Of a stretch of DNA of 64,000 nt, positions 44,350 through 53,389 are shown piece by piece. The notes under the pieces are model-generated. The model was not told the origin of the DNA. It was given only the letters and a program-made list of their open reading frames with translations, and made no database searches. The position numbers and the translations under genes were made by a program. How positions within the stretch are numbered: position 1 is the first letter of the stretch; every line of letters begins with the position of its first letter. Source of the stretch: Chryseobacterium sp. ERMR1:04 (lineage in GTDB: Bacteria; Bacteroidota; Bacteroidia; Flavobacteriales; Weeksellaceae); the NCBI RefSeq assembly GCF_001297705.1, contig NZ_LIRF01000008.1, positions 124,001-188,000 of the forward strand, in the 5' to 3' direction.

Positions 44350-45864
44350 TTATTTTTTCTTTTTAGCTGGAGCTTTCTTAGCTGAAGCCTTTTTAGCTGG
44401 AGCTTTTTTAGCACCTTTCTTAACTGCTTTTTTAACTGGAACAGCTACAGTAAGATCATTTTTCTTATAAGTTTCCCAATCTGCACCTGAAATAGCTCTT
44501 ACGATAACTTTTCTGTCAGCTTGTCTTTCTGCATCAGAAGCTTTTGCAGGAACTTTAGCTTCTTGAGAACCGATACCAATAGACTTAAGAGTGTTAGGGT
44601 TAATTCCTCTAGCCTCTAAAGCAGCAACTACAGAAGCAGCTCTTTGTCTTGATAAGTTCAAGTTGTAAGCAACAGAACCTTTAGCATCTGTCATACCTAC
44701 TACTAGGAAGTTAGTTTCTTCAGCATCTTTGATGATTCTAGCTGCAGTATCTAATTTCTCACTAGATTCAGCTTTGATTGTAGCTTTGTTGAAATCAAAT
44801 AAGATAGCTTTCAATGTTTCGTTAACAACAATTACATCTGGCTTCTTAGGAGCTGGACATCCGTTGTATTCAGGAAGACCTGGAACTGTAGGACAAGCAT
44901 CATCTTTATCAAGGATACCATCACCATCAGTATCTGGCCAAGGACAACCGTTGTTTTCAGCAGGACCTGCTACTGTAGGACAAGCATCATCTTTGTCGAT
45001 AATACCATCACCGTCAGTATCTGGCCAAGGACAACCATTGTTTTCAACTGGACCAGCAACATCTGGACACTGATCGTCTTTATCTGGAACTCCATCACCG
45101 TCAGTATCTGGACATCCTTGGAATTCAGGTAAACCTGGTGTATCTGGACATAAATCGTCTTTATCTAAGATACCATCCTTATCTCTGTCTCTGTTTCCAA
45201 ATCTGAAGTTTAATGAAGCAGAAGCTTGCCAGAAGTTAGCAACTGTAGACTTGTCTCCTGGAGTTGATACGTAATCTCCTTGTACACCTAAACCGAAGTT
45301 TTTAGTCAACCAGAAGTTCACACCTGCACCAGTAGAAACTGTAAAGAAGTTAGCTTTACCGTTTTCGTTACCATTTTCTCCATTTTGAACCCACTCTCCG
45401 TTAACATCAGTTCTTGGGAAAGTAAGAGCAGTATAGTCATGTCTTAAGTAGTTAGCACCAACTCTTAAATATGGATCAAACCAAGATTCTTCGTTCCATA
45501 AAAGACCTGCAGCCTTCACTTGTAAACCAAGACCAGTCATCAACATAAACTCTTTACCCATGTTGAATCTTTTGTTTTCAACATTTCCAACTGAAGTCTG
45601 CCAATCTACAACGAAACCTTTAGCAACGTTTCTTGCAACTGTAAGCTTAGATAGTGGAGGTGTAATAGAGAAGTTGTTCGTATTGAACATCGTCTTCGTT
45701 AAATTTTTAGCAGAGAACGTATTACTGAACTCACCTCTAACTGCTGTGTGATTTTCCGCGTGAGCACCAACCCCGATCATCCACGGATTGTTGGTAGTCT
45801 GAGCGAACACAGTAGAAGCAACAGTAAGCGCCAATGCTGAAATTCCTAATTTTAGATTTTTCAT
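44350..45864 (-). CDS. OmpA-family porin with TSP3 repeats and a Lys/Ala-rich tail
   Basis: 504-residue outer-membrane protein. It has a signal peptide (MKNLKLGISALALTVASTVFA), an N-terminal eight-stranded-barrel-like region (about 25-215), then four thrombospondin type 3 calcium repeats of the form DTDGDGIIDKDDACPTVAGP (about 225-330), a periplasmic OmpA peptidoglycan-binding domain (about 340-455, ILFDFNKATIKAESSEKLDTAA and LSRQRAASVVAALEARGI), and a C-terminal tail of about 30 residues of KKA and APAKK units, like histone H1. The tail is not part of the OmpA family. The protein tethers the outer membrane to peptidoglycan; the tail may add a cationic contact (inference). Confidence 0.92.
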   Translation of the reverse strand: MKNLKLGISALALTVASTVFAQTTNNPWMIGVGAHAENHTAVRGEFSNTFSAKNLTKTMFNTNNFSITPPLSKLTVARNVAKGFVVDWQTSVGNVENKRFNMGKEFMLMTGLGLQVKAAGLLWNEESWFDPYLRVGANYLRHDYTALTFPRTDVNGEWVQNGENGNENGKANFFTVSTGAGVNFWLTKNFGLGVQGDYVSTPGDKSTVANFWQASASLNFRFGNRDRDKDGILDKDDLCPDTPGLPEFQGCPDTDGDGVPDKDDQCPDVAGPVENNGCPWPDTDGDGIIDKDDACPTVAGPAENNGCPWPDTDGDGILDKDDACPTVPGLPEYNGCPAPKKPDVIVVNETLKAILFDFNKATIKAESSEKLDTAARIIKDAEETNFLVVGMTDAKGSVAYNLNLSRQRAASVVAALEARGINPNTLKSIGIGSQEAKVPAKASDAERQADRKVIVRAISGADWETYKKNDLTVAVPVKKAVKKGAKKAPAKKASAKKAPAKKKK

Positions 45865-45893
45865 AGAATTAAATGATTAAATAATTGATAATG

Positions 45894-45925
45894 CAAAATA
45901 AATATAATTTTTCTTTATAAACAAA
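45894..45925 (-). promoter_or_regulatory. Candidate promoter of the OmpA/TSP3 gene
   Basis: Minus-strand TTTG (45922-45925) and TATTTTG (45894-45900) are 21 nt apart. The -7 box is one base shorter than the TAnnTTTG consensus. The start codon follows 30 nt later. Confidence 0.5.
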
Positions 45926-45941
45926 GTTTTTCAAATGATTT

Positions 45942-46400
45942 TTAACTTTTCTTTAATATTCTGTCCAGATTTCGTTTGTTTTCTCTATCTTTTATGCTCT
46001 CCCTTTTATCAAAAAGCTTTTTTCCCCTTCCCAAGGCTATTAGCACCTTCGCTCTGCCTCTATCATTTATATACAATTTTAAAGGAATAATCGTATTACC
46101 TGCATCTTTTAGCTTTTTTTCAAGTTTTTGCAATTCTTTTTTGTGCAACAGCAATTTCCGTTCCCTTTTTGTTTTGTGATTATAAAATGTACCCAGCTTA
46201 TATTCATCAATCATCATATTAATGATATACAATTCTCCATTAATAAATTGGCAGAAAGATTCTGTTATAGAGGCTTTAGAAGAACGCAAAGATTTTATTT
46301 CAGTACCTGTTAAAACCATACCGGCTTCCATTTCTTCGATAAATTCATATTCAAATCGGGCCCTTCTATTTAATATATTGACTGTCTTTTCAATCTTCAT
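45942..46400 (-). CDS. smpB: SsrA-binding protein
   Basis: 152-residue trans-translation factor that delivers tmRNA to stalled ribosomes. Features are NRRARFEYEFIEEMEAGMVLTGTEIKSLR at the N-terminus, then YNHKTKRERKLLLHKKEL and the basic C-terminal end KKLFDKRESIKDRENKRNLDRILKKS that enters the mRNA channel. All fit SmpB closely. No ssrA gene could be found in this window. It lies upstream of the OmpA gene, which has its own promoter. Confidence 0.97.
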   Translation of the reverse strand: MKIEKTVNILNRRARFEYEFIEEMEAGMVLTGTEIKSLRSSKASITESFCQFINGELYIINMMIDEYKLGTFYNHKTKRERKLLLHKKELQKLEKKLKDAGNTIIPLKLYINDRGRAKVLIALGRGKKLFDKRESIKDRENKRNLDRILKKS

Positions 46401-46592
46401 TTTAGTATTTATATAATTATATCGAATTGAATTACATCCAATTCTACATTAAGTAGTCCCTTATAGGACGTACTCTATTAATTTCATTAATGAAATATAT
46501 AAAAAATACCCCACATTTAAAAACTTGAATATTACATTATTACGAAATACCCAAATTCTTTTCGTATTTTTGCGCCAAATTTACAAAACTAT

Positions 46593-48215
46593 ATGTTAAC
46601 AGTATCTAACTTATCTTTACAATTCGGGAAAAGAGTTCTTTTTGATGATGTAAACATCATGTTTACAAAAGGAAACTGCTACGGAATCATCGGAGCAAAT
46701 GGTGCAGGAAAGTCTACATTCCTTAAAATATTAACAGGAAAGCAGGATCCAACTACAGGACATGTATCTCTGGAACCAGGAAAAAGGATGTCAGTTTTGG
46801 AGCAGGATCACTTTGCATACGATCAATATACTGTTCTGGAAACTGTTTTAAGAGGAAATACAAAATTATTTGAAATAAAAGAAGAGATGGACGCTTTGTA
46901 TGCCAAAGAAGATTTCTCTGATGAAGACGGTATCAAAGCAGGTGAACTTGGGGTAGTGTATGAGGAAATGGGCGGTTGGAACTCAGAATCTAATGCACAA
47001 ACCATGCTTTCTAACGTGGGTATTAAAGACGATATGCACTGGCAGGTAATGGGTGAACTTGAAAACCAAGACAAAGTAAAAGTTCTTTTGGCTCAGGCAC
47101 TTTTTGGAAGTCCTGATGTATTGATTCTGGATGAACCTACGAATGACCTTGACATTGAAACAATTGCTTGGCTAGAAAACTTCCTTGCAGATTACGAAAA
47201 CACTGTAATTGTAGTATCTCACGACCGTCACTTCTTAGATACGGTTTGTACGCATATTGGAGATTTAGATTATGCTAAATTAAACCTTTATACAGGTAAC
47301 TACTCTTTCTGGTATCAGGCTTCTCAGCTAGCAACAAGACAAAGAGCTCAGGCTAACAAAAAAGCGGAAGAGAAGAAAAAAGAACTTCAGGATTTCATCG
47401 CAAGATTTAGTTCAAACGTTGCAAAAGCTAAACAGGCAACGGCGAGAAAGAAAATGATCGATAAATTAAACATCGATGATATTAAGCCTTCTTCAAGAAG
47501 ATATCCGGCTATTATTTTCGAAATGGAAAGAGAAGCAGGAGATCAAATTTTAGATGTAAAAGGGCTTGAAAAAACGAAAGATGGGGAATTATTGTTCTCA
47601 AACATCGATCTAAACCTTAAAAAGGGAGATAAAGTAGCTGTACTTTCTAAAAACTCTTTAGCAATTACTGAGTTTTTTGAAATTCTAGCAGGAAATAATC
47701 AGGCAGATAAAGGAACTGTAGCTTGGGGAGTTACCACAAACCAATCTCACATGCCGTTGGATAATACTAAATTCTTCCAGGAAGATATCAGCTTGGTAGA
47801 CTGGTTAAGACAATTCACTAAAAATGATGAAGAGCGTCACGAAGAATTCATGAGAGGATTCTTAGGAAGAATGTTATTCTCAGGAGATGAAGCGTTGAAA
47901 TCTTGTACTGTACTTTCAGGAGGTGAAAAAATGAGATGTATGTTCAGTAGAATGATGCTTCAAAAAGCAAACGTTCTTTTACTTGATGAACCAACCAACC
48001 ACTTAGACCTAGAAAGTATCACAACATTGAACAACTCATTGTCTAACTTTAAAGGAAATCTATTGTTATCATCTCATGACCACGAAATGCTTTCAACAGT
48101 CTGTAACAGAATTATCGAATTAACTCCTCAAGGAATTATCGATAGAGAAATGACTTATGACGAATATCTTTCTGATAAAAAGATCAAAGAATTAAGAGAA
48201 AAAATGTATTCTTAA
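46593..48215 (+). CDS. ABC-F ATPase with one degenerate composite ATP site
   Basis: 540-residue cytosolic ABC-F protein (two ATPase domains, no membrane part), of the ribosome-associated group. Domain 1 (about 1-260) has Walker A GANGAGKST and Walker B LILDEPTNDLDIET, but where the signature LSGGQ should be it reads GELENQDKVK. A charged linker (about 250-310) follows. Domain 2 (about 320-540) has signature LSGGEKMRCMF and Walker B LLLDEPTNHLDLES, but its Walker A position reads VLSKNSLAITEF, without GKS/T. So the site built from Walker A1 and signature 2 is intact and the other has lost both halves. It is probably a translation factor or protective protein related to YbiT/EttA. Confidence 0.93.
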   Translation: MLTVSNLSLQFGKRVLFDDVNIMFTKGNCYGIIGANGAGKSTFLKILTGKQDPTTGHVSLEPGKRMSVLEQDHFAYDQYTVLETVLRGNTKLFEIKEEMDALYAKEDFSDEDGIKAGELGVVYEEMGGWNSESNAQTMLSNVGIKDDMHWQVMGELENQDKVKVLLAQALFGSPDVLILDEPTNDLDIETIAWLENFLADYENTVIVVSHDRHFLDTVCTHIGDLDYAKLNLYTGNYSFWYQASQLATRQRAQANKKAEEKKKELQDFIARFSSNVAKAKQATARKKMIDKLNIDDIKPSSRRYPAIIFEMEREAGDQILDVKGLEKTKDGELLFSNIDLNLKKGDKVAVLSKNSLAITEFFEILAGNNQADKGTVAWGVTTNQSHMPLDNTKFFQEDISLVDWLRQFTKNDEERHEEFMRGFLGRMLFSGDEALKSCTVLSGGEKMRCMFSRMMLQKANVLLLDEPTNHLDLESITTLNNSLSNFKGNLLLSSHDHEMLSTVCNRIIELTPQGIIDREMTYDEYLSDKKIKELREKMYS

Positions 48216-48243
48216 TCGGGTACAATACTAAAATCAATGATAA

Positions 48244-48277
48244 AAAAATTCCTCAAACTAAACTTTGAGGAATTTTT
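48244..48277. terminator. Bidirectional terminator between ABC-F and M48 genes
   Basis: 14-bp perfect stem (48244-48257 and 48264-48277) with a 6-nt loop, A and T flanks on both strands, between convergent genes. Confidence 0.92.
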
Positions 48278-48296
48278 ATTTTTAAGCAATTCTAAA

Positions 48297-49109
48297 TTAT
48301 TTTGTCAGCTTTGTAGTGGGTAAAGTAACCGTTCCGGGATCTTTCCACAAACCATCTTTTTCTGCTTTTTTCTTAATATTCTGCGCTCTTTTTTCACTAT
48401 CAGGGTGAGAGTTAAACATTTTCTGAAAACCAGACTGAGTACTTCCTTCCGAAAGCAATGCCAGTTTTTTGAAAGCTGTATATTCCGCTACGACATTATA
48501 ATGATTAGCTTTCATGAAATCATAAGAATAGTCATCTGCCTGCGACTCTTGCTTCTTGCTGTGAGAAGCATCCACAAAAGCATTCGCCATTTTTCCAATC
48601 TGACTTTCATTAAGCGTAGATACGGTAGATGAAGCCGAAGAAGCAGCATCTAATGCAGCAGCCTTTAAATAAGCCGATTTAATAGCATCTTTGGTGTCCT
48701 GATTTTTCACATGACCAATTTCATGACCAATGACAGCCAACAATTCATCATCCGTCATCATATCCATTAAAGAAGAAAAAACACGGACACTTCCATCTGC
48801 ACAGGCAAAAGCATTGATATCTTTCACTTTGTACACTTTATAGTTTAAGTTAAGACCATCCTGAGTTTTGTGTTTCCCAAAAAGCTTATTCAACCTTACT
48901 GTATAAGGATCTTTTGGTCCTGCTATCTCATTATTCTTATCCATATAATCTACCGACTCTTTGGATAATTTTATAGCATCTTCATTCGTAAAACTAAGTG
49001 CTTTTGAACCTTTGGAAACAACGTCTACCGCCTTTCCAAGACTAATTTTTTGTGCATTGGCTTCGCAAATTACGCCCAATAAAAACACAACGATAATAAT
49101 TTTTTTCAT
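48297..49109 (-). CDS. M48-family metalloprotease, periplasmic
   Basis: 270 residues with signal peptide MKKIIIVVFLLGVICEANA. The zinc site is HEIGH in AVIGHEIGHVKNQDTKDA, with a third-ligand Glu in the SKKQESQADDYSYDFM segment (ExxAD). SHPDSEKRAQNI near the C-terminus is usual for BepA/LoiP-like M48 enzymes. It is expected to degrade or refold outer-membrane proteins in the periplasm. It ends in FNSHPD-like sequence and a short TK-rich tail; no TPR domain is present, so it is a short single-domain type. It is monocistronic. Confidence 0.93.
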   Translation of the reverse strand: MKKIIIVVFLLGVICEANAQKISLGKAVDVVSKGSKALSFTNEDAIKLSKESVDYMDKNNEIAGPKDPYTVRLNKLFGKHKTQDGLNLNYKVYKVKDINAFACADGSVRVFSSLMDMMTDDELLAVIGHEIGHVKNQDTKDAIKSAYLKAAALDAASSASSTVSTLNESQIGKMANAFVDASHSKKQESQADDYSYDFMKANHYNVVAEYTAFKKLALLSEGSTQSGFQKMFNSHPDSEKRAQNIKKKAEKDGLWKDPGTVTLPTTKLTK

Positions 49110-49161
49110 ATTAATAATTTTAGGTTTAGTTCAACGAATATATCATTTTTAAAATAAAAAA

Positions 49162-49189
49162 TCCTTTTCCAGAAAACTCTGAAAAAGGA
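49162..49189 (-). terminator. Terminator of the ferritin-like pair
   Basis: 12-bp near-perfect stem (TCCTTTTTCAGA / TCTGGAAAAGGA on the minus strand) with a 4-nt loop and a T run, 27 nt after the stop codon. Confidence 0.85.
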
Positions 49190-49215
49190 CTTACACCTAA
49201 TATTAAGAAATCACT

Positions 49216-50025
49216 TTATACAATAAATAAAGATGCAATTGCTGTAGCATCAGTACCACTCAGGATTTCATCATAAGCAGCAGAACCTGCAGCAGCTCCG
49301 AAAGCCGTTGCCGTATTGTACCCTGCCTGATTTGTATTACCTTCACCTGCATATACAGCATTGGTTGCAGCAGGCATATTTCCACCATCTGCTAATTCTA
49401 TCCAGCCTTTATTGCCTCTCATTCTTCTTACTTGAGAAGCGTGTCTGGCTTCCACAGAATGAATCTGCAAAGCTGCCTGTAATACGGCTTTATTAGACAT
49501 TACATTTCCTGCCTGTCCTTTATATGCTCGTACGCCTGTATCTTCAAATGCCTGAGCCAGAATTAAGAATTGATTATAGTCTGCAAAAGGAGCAAACGCA
49601 CCACCCACTGTAAAATCGAAATTTGGTTTAGCAATTGGTGTTGTTCCTAAAGAAGTCAATGTACTTTTCAAAAAAGCTACGTGAGCTGATTCATGTTTTG
49701 AAATCTGCATAAATACTGGTTTATCAGAACTTGGAATAAGCCCCGCAGTACCTAATCCTTTCGAATAATATTCATCTTCAAGATATTCTAATGTTAATGC
49801 AAGCGTTAACGCATCCGTTAATGCAGTTTTAAAAAATGTTCCTGAAGTTTTGGTAGTCTCTGCTTTTGCAGAAGTAGACATTAAAGTTCCCAATCCTAAT
49901 GGTACAGCAGCAACTGCTGCTTTTTGACCCATTGAAGACATATTCGTAAGAGATTCTAATCTTGAAGTTTCTGTAGTGAAAAATTTATCATCAGAAAGTT
50001 TATCTAGTAATTTAAGAATGTTCAT
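49216..50025 (-). CDS. Secreted ferritin-like (Ferritin_2) protein
   Basis: 269 residues. The N-terminus MNILKLLDKL is followed by a hydrophobic stretch near 33-55 (MGQKAAVAAVPLGLGTLMS), which looks like a late signal or Tat-type leader. The rest is a four-helix ferritin-like domain with E-rich metal-site helices: LALTLEYLEDEYYSKGLG, FMQISKHESAHVAFLKS, NQFLILAQAFEDTGVRAYKGQ, and IHSVEARHASQVRRMRG. This EY..E / ESxHxxFL / EDTGVxAY / VEARHA pattern is the PF13668 (Ferritin_2) group, related to plant desiccation-induced PCC13-62. It pairs with the next gene, 26 nt away, in one operon. Confidence 0.88.
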   Translation of the reverse strand: MNILKLLDKLSDDKFFTTETSRLESLTNMSSMGQKAAVAAVPLGLGTLMSTSAKAETTKTSGTFFKTALTDALTLALTLEYLEDEYYSKGLGTAGLIPSSDKPVFMQISKHESAHVAFLKSTLTSLGTTPIAKPNFDFTVGGAFAPFADYNQFLILAQAFEDTGVRAYKGQAGNVMSNKAVLQAALQIHSVEARHASQVRRMRGNKGWIELADGGNMPAATNAVYAGEGNTNQAGYNTATAFGAAAGSAAYDEILSGTDATAIASLFIV

Positions 50026-50051
50026 AATTGTTGATTTTGGAAGTGAATAAT

Positions 50052-50765
50052 TTAGTTAATACCTCTTTCTTTCCAAGTGAATGGAGTTTTGATAAATCCT
50101 CCAGCTGCGGCTACAATCTGATTAGGCTCTTTGGCAACATCCAATCCGTTTGCATCGATAACATCATCGCCTGAAAAATCAGTAGATCCAGGATTAATCG
50201 CATTTCTTATCGCAGAAGCATGTCTCGCTTCTACAGAAACAATTTTCCCGGCAATTACTAAATAATCTGGATTTGTAATATATTTTCCAGCTCCATTATA
50301 CGCTGCTACACCAGTATCTTCCAATGCTTTTGCAGTTGCTAAAACAGAAGCTCTGTTATTGAAATTTACATTAGGATATTGAAATTCAAGGGTTGGTAAT
50401 ATATTCGCAGTTACTCCACCTATTGCAGCTTTGAAAAAATCTCTGTGAATTAATTCATGATGGTATAAATCTGTAAAAAGTGTTTTTTCGGCATCAGAAA
50501 TACCAGAGTAAAAATTGTTTACCACTTTAGTATAAAAATCTGCTTCAAGCTGTTCTAGCGCATACGCATAGTTTAATACTCCTACATCTCCTGTACCGAG
50601 ATCGAATATTTTAGAATTATCCACCATCTGAAAATCAGAGTTATCATCGCATCCTACAAGCGCAAGACCTGCCATTGCAAGACCAATACCGCCAAGTTTA
50701 AGAAAGTTTCTTCTACCAGTATCCAAGGTGGCACCCTGGTTAGAAACACTGATCGTTTTTTTCAT
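50052..50765 (-). CDS. Ferritin-like (Ferritin_2) lipoprotein
   Basis: 237-residue partner of the downstream gene. It begins with a Tat-like motif RRNFLKLGGIGLAMAGLALVGC, where RR is followed by a hydrophobic run and a lipobox LVGC, then acidic DDNSDF, which resembles a lipoprotein-surface-export signal. The ferritin-like helices read LNYAYALEQLEADFYTKVV, HHELIHRDFFKAAIGG, TAKALEDTGVAAYNGA and VSVEARHASAIRNAI. The set of E and H residues is the same as in its neighbour. It is probably a membrane-anchored partner that may handle metals or protect against desiccation/oxidative damage. Confidence 0.88.
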   Translation of the reverse strand: MKKTISVSNQGATLDTGRRNFLKLGGIGLAMAGLALVGCDDNSDFQMVDNSKIFDLGTGDVGVLNYAYALEQLEADFYTKVVNNFYSGISDAEKTLFTDLYHHELIHRDFFKAAIGGVTANILPTLEFQYPNVNFNNRASVLATAKALEDTGVAAYNGAGKYITNPDYLVIAGKIVSVEARHASAIRNAINPGSTDFSGDDVIDANGLDVAKEPNQIVAAAGGFIKTPFTWKERGIN

Positions 50766-50960
50766 AATATTAATTTTTTAAGTGTTATAACTTTATTTAC
50801 GAGGGCAAATCTGTTTCGGTTTTCATTAATTCAATTTTTATTCAATTTTATTTAAAAAAGTTTCACAAAAAGAGTTAAACAACTGAAAAACAATAAATTA
50901 ATTTCACGTCATTCATTTTTTTTATCCTAAGAATTCCTCGTTTTTAAAATATATTTTCCC

Positions 50961-50968
50961 TATTTTTG
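50961..50968 (+). promoter_or_regulatory. -7 element of recJ
   Basis: TATTTTTG (TAnnTTTG) ends 4 nt before the recJ ATG, so if it is used the transcript would be nearly leaderless. No good -33 box was seen. Confidence 0.45.
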
Positions 50969-50972
50969 TGAA

Positions 50973-52685
50973 ATGAGTCAAAAATGGATTTACAAGCCTG
51001 AACCCGATGAGGAGATAGTGGATGGATTAAGTTCGTCACTTGGTTTTGGAACTTTCGAATCTAGACTCCTCGTTCTGAGAGGAATTGACGATTATCAAAA
51101 GGCCAGAGAATTCTTTAAACCTAATCTTACCGATATTCACAGTCCTTTTTTAATGGCCGATATGCAAAAAGCTGTTGAGCGCATTGCAACTGCCATTGAA
51201 AACGGAGAAAAAATAATGGTTTATGGAGATTACGACGTAGATGGAACTACTGCCGTAGCCTTAATGTATCTATACCTCAGCAAAATTGTTGAGAAAAAAT
51301 ATTTAGATTTTTATATTCCGGATAGAAATTCTGAAGGATATGGAATTTCTACAGAAGGAATTGATTTCGCTAAAGAAAATGGATTTTCATTGATCATCGC
51401 ATTAGATTGTGGAATCAAGGCGATTGATATGATCAACTATGCTCAGAGTTTAGATATTGACTTTATTATTTGTGATCACCATTTACCGGGAGACGAAATC
51501 CCCAATGCGGTAGCTGTTCTAGATCCTAAAAGAATAGACTGCAGATATCCATTTAAGGAACTTTCAGGTTGTGGAGTTGGTTTTAAATTATGCCAAGGCT
51601 TAAATACCATTTATAAACTTCCCGATGCAGAGTTATTTGAATTAACTGATCTTCTGGCAATTTCTATTGCCGCAGATATTGTTTCTATGACTGGCGAGAA
51701 CAGAGTTTTGGCTAAAATGGGTCTTAAAACGCTAAGAAAAACCAGAAATCTAGGTCTTAGATTATTAATTCCTGAAGATAAACTTTCTCATTTCGAGATC
51801 TCCAATATTGTTTTTGAAATTGCACCAAAAATCAATGCTGCCGGAAGAATTTCCCATGGAAAGGCTGCCGTTCAATTGATGGTTTCTGACAATTTAAAAC
51901 ATGCCAATCAAATCGTTGGTGATATTATGAACCTCAACGATGAAAGACGTGAGCTGGATATGAATTCTACTCTTTCTGCATTAAACCAGATTCTGGAATC
52001 TCAGCAGCAAAGTAAATTGACAACCATTGTATACCATCCTGAATGGAACAAAGGTGTTATCGGAATTGTAGCTTCAAGACTTATTGAAACTTATTATAAA
52101 CCTACTTTGGTTTTCACTGACGGAAATAACGGAGAGATGGTAGCTTCAGCACGATCTGTTTCTGATTTTGATGTCCATGAAGCCTTAGATATTTGCTCTG
52201 AATACTTCTTGAAATTCGGAGGCCATCATGCTGCAGCAGGACTTTCAATGGAAAAAGATAAGTTTGAAGCTTTTAAAATAAAATTTGAAAAAGTAGTTAC
52301 CGAAAAAATCAAAGAACATCAGAGAGAGCCTTCTATTACCATTGATTCTGAAATTAGCATTGATGATGTGAATAGAGAGTTTATTAATTTTCACAGAAAA
52401 TTAGCTCCGTTTGGACCTCATAATATGAAACCGATTTTGGCCATCAAAAACCAGAAGCTTGCCGGCTATGTAAAAACGATGGGGAAAGATAATAATCACC
52501 TTAAATTTTACATCAAACAAGAATCTACAGGTAGAAATATTGAGTGTGTAGGTTTTAAACTGGGCCAGTTCTCAGAAGATTTTAAAAACAAGAACTTCGA
52601 CATTGTCTTTACATTAGAGGAAAATCATTGGAAAGGAAATGTAACGCATTATCTTAATATTAAAGACGTAAAGTTTAGGGATTAG
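50973..52685 (+). CDS. recJ: Single-stranded-DNA-specific exonuclease RecJ
   Basis: 570-residue DHH-family 5'-3' exonuclease used in recombination and mismatch repair. Motifs: MVYGDYDVDGTTAVALMYL (DHH motif I), ALDCGIKA, the name motif in CDHHLPGDEIP, then the DHHA1 domain with SDFDVHEALD and KFGGHHAAAGLSM. The C-terminal OB fold includes IDSEISIDDVN and ENHWKGNVTHYLNIKDV. The length is normal. It leads a plus-strand run with nadD and the DUF3817 gene, with gaps of 35 and 84 nt. Confidence 0.97.
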   Translation: MSQKWIYKPEPDEEIVDGLSSSLGFGTFESRLLVLRGIDDYQKAREFFKPNLTDIHSPFLMADMQKAVERIATAIENGEKIMVYGDYDVDGTTAVALMYLYLSKIVEKKYLDFYIPDRNSEGYGISTEGIDFAKENGFSLIIALDCGIKAIDMINYAQSLDIDFIICDHHLPGDEIPNAVAVLDPKRIDCRYPFKELSGCGVGFKLCQGLNTIYKLPDAELFELTDLLAISIAADIVSMTGENRVLAKMGLKTLRKTRNLGLRLLIPEDKLSHFEISNIVFEIAPKINAAGRISHGKAAVQLMVSDNLKHANQIVGDIMNLNDERRELDMNSTLSALNQILESQQQSKLTTIVYHPEWNKGVIGIVASRLIETYYKPTLVFTDGNNGEMVASARSVSDFDVHEALDICSEYFLKFGGHHAAAGLSMEKDKFEAFKIKFEKVVTEKIKEHQREPSITIDSEISIDDVNREFINFHRKLAPFGPHNMKPILAIKNQKLAGYVKTMGKDNNHLKFYIKQESTGRNIECVGFKLGQFSEDFKNKNFDIVFTLEENHWKGNVTHYLNIKDVKFRD

Positions 52686-52720
52686 TAAACAAGAAGCTTA
52701 TTCCTGAGCCCTAATGAAAT

Positions 52721-53305
52721 ATGAAAAAAATAGGCTTATTTTTCGGTTCGTTTAATCCAATTCATATTGGACATCTGATTTTGGCTAATTATATTTTAGA
52801 AAACTCAGATATGGAAGAATTGTGGTTTGTGGTAAGTCCGCAAAACCCTTTCAAGGATAAAAAATCTTTATTGAAAGACCATAACAGACTAGATATGGTG
52901 CAACTTTCGATTAAAAACTATCCGAATATGAGAGCTTCTAATGTAGAGTTTTCTCTTCCAAAGCCGAGTTATACTATTGATACCCTGACTTATCTTCATG
53001 AAAAACATCCCGACTATTCTTTTAGTTTAATTATGGGAGAAGATAATCTTGGTAGTTTACACAAATGGAAAAATTATGAAACACTCATTAAGAACCATCA
53101 TATTATTGTGTATCCAAGAGTTTTTGATGGTGAGAAAAAAGATTCAGATTACCTTCAAAATGAAAACATCTCTTTAATCAAGGCTCCCGTTATCGAGCTT
53201 TCGGCCACGGAAATCCGAACGATGATTAAAGATGGTAAAAATATAAGACCAATGCTACCTCCGGAAGTTTTTGATTATTTGGACGGTAGTAATTTTTATA
53301 AGTAA
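52721..53305 (+). CDS. nadD: Nicotinate-nucleotide adenylyltransferase
   Basis: 194-residue NAD biosynthesis enzyme that adenylates nicotinate mononucleotide. It has the nucleotidyltransferase motif GLFFGSFNPIHIGHLILANY (GxFDPxHxGH type), SPQNPFK, IMGEDNLGSLHKW, and the C-terminal ELSATEIRTMIKDGK (SxTxxR). All are standard for NadD. It follows recJ by 35 nt and precedes a DUF3817 gene. Confidence 0.97.
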   Translation: MKKIGLFFGSFNPIHIGHLILANYILENSDMEELWFVVSPQNPFKDKKSLLKDHNRLDMVQLSIKNYPNMRASNVEFSLPKPSYTIDTLTYLHEKHPDYSFSLIMGEDNLGSLHKWKNYETLIKNHHIIVYPRVFDGEKKDSDYLQNENISLIKAPVIELSATEIRTMIKDGKNIRPMLPPEVFDYLDGSNFYK

Positions 53306-53389
53306 ATTTGCAGTACAGGAAATAGGTTCCAGGAATTAGCGCTTAGGCTTTAATTTATAACTTATAATTCATCATTCATAACTCAAGAA

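Noticed and set aside
44729..45073. A 114-codon plus-strand frame with repeated units
   Set aside because: Antisense to the TSP3 repeats of the OmpA gene; the repeats come from the minus-strand codons.
46440..46592. Possible tmRNA or tRNA near smpB
   Set aside because: No tRNA-like acceptor, CCA end or TpsiC (GGTTCGA) sequence was found in the AT-rich gap.
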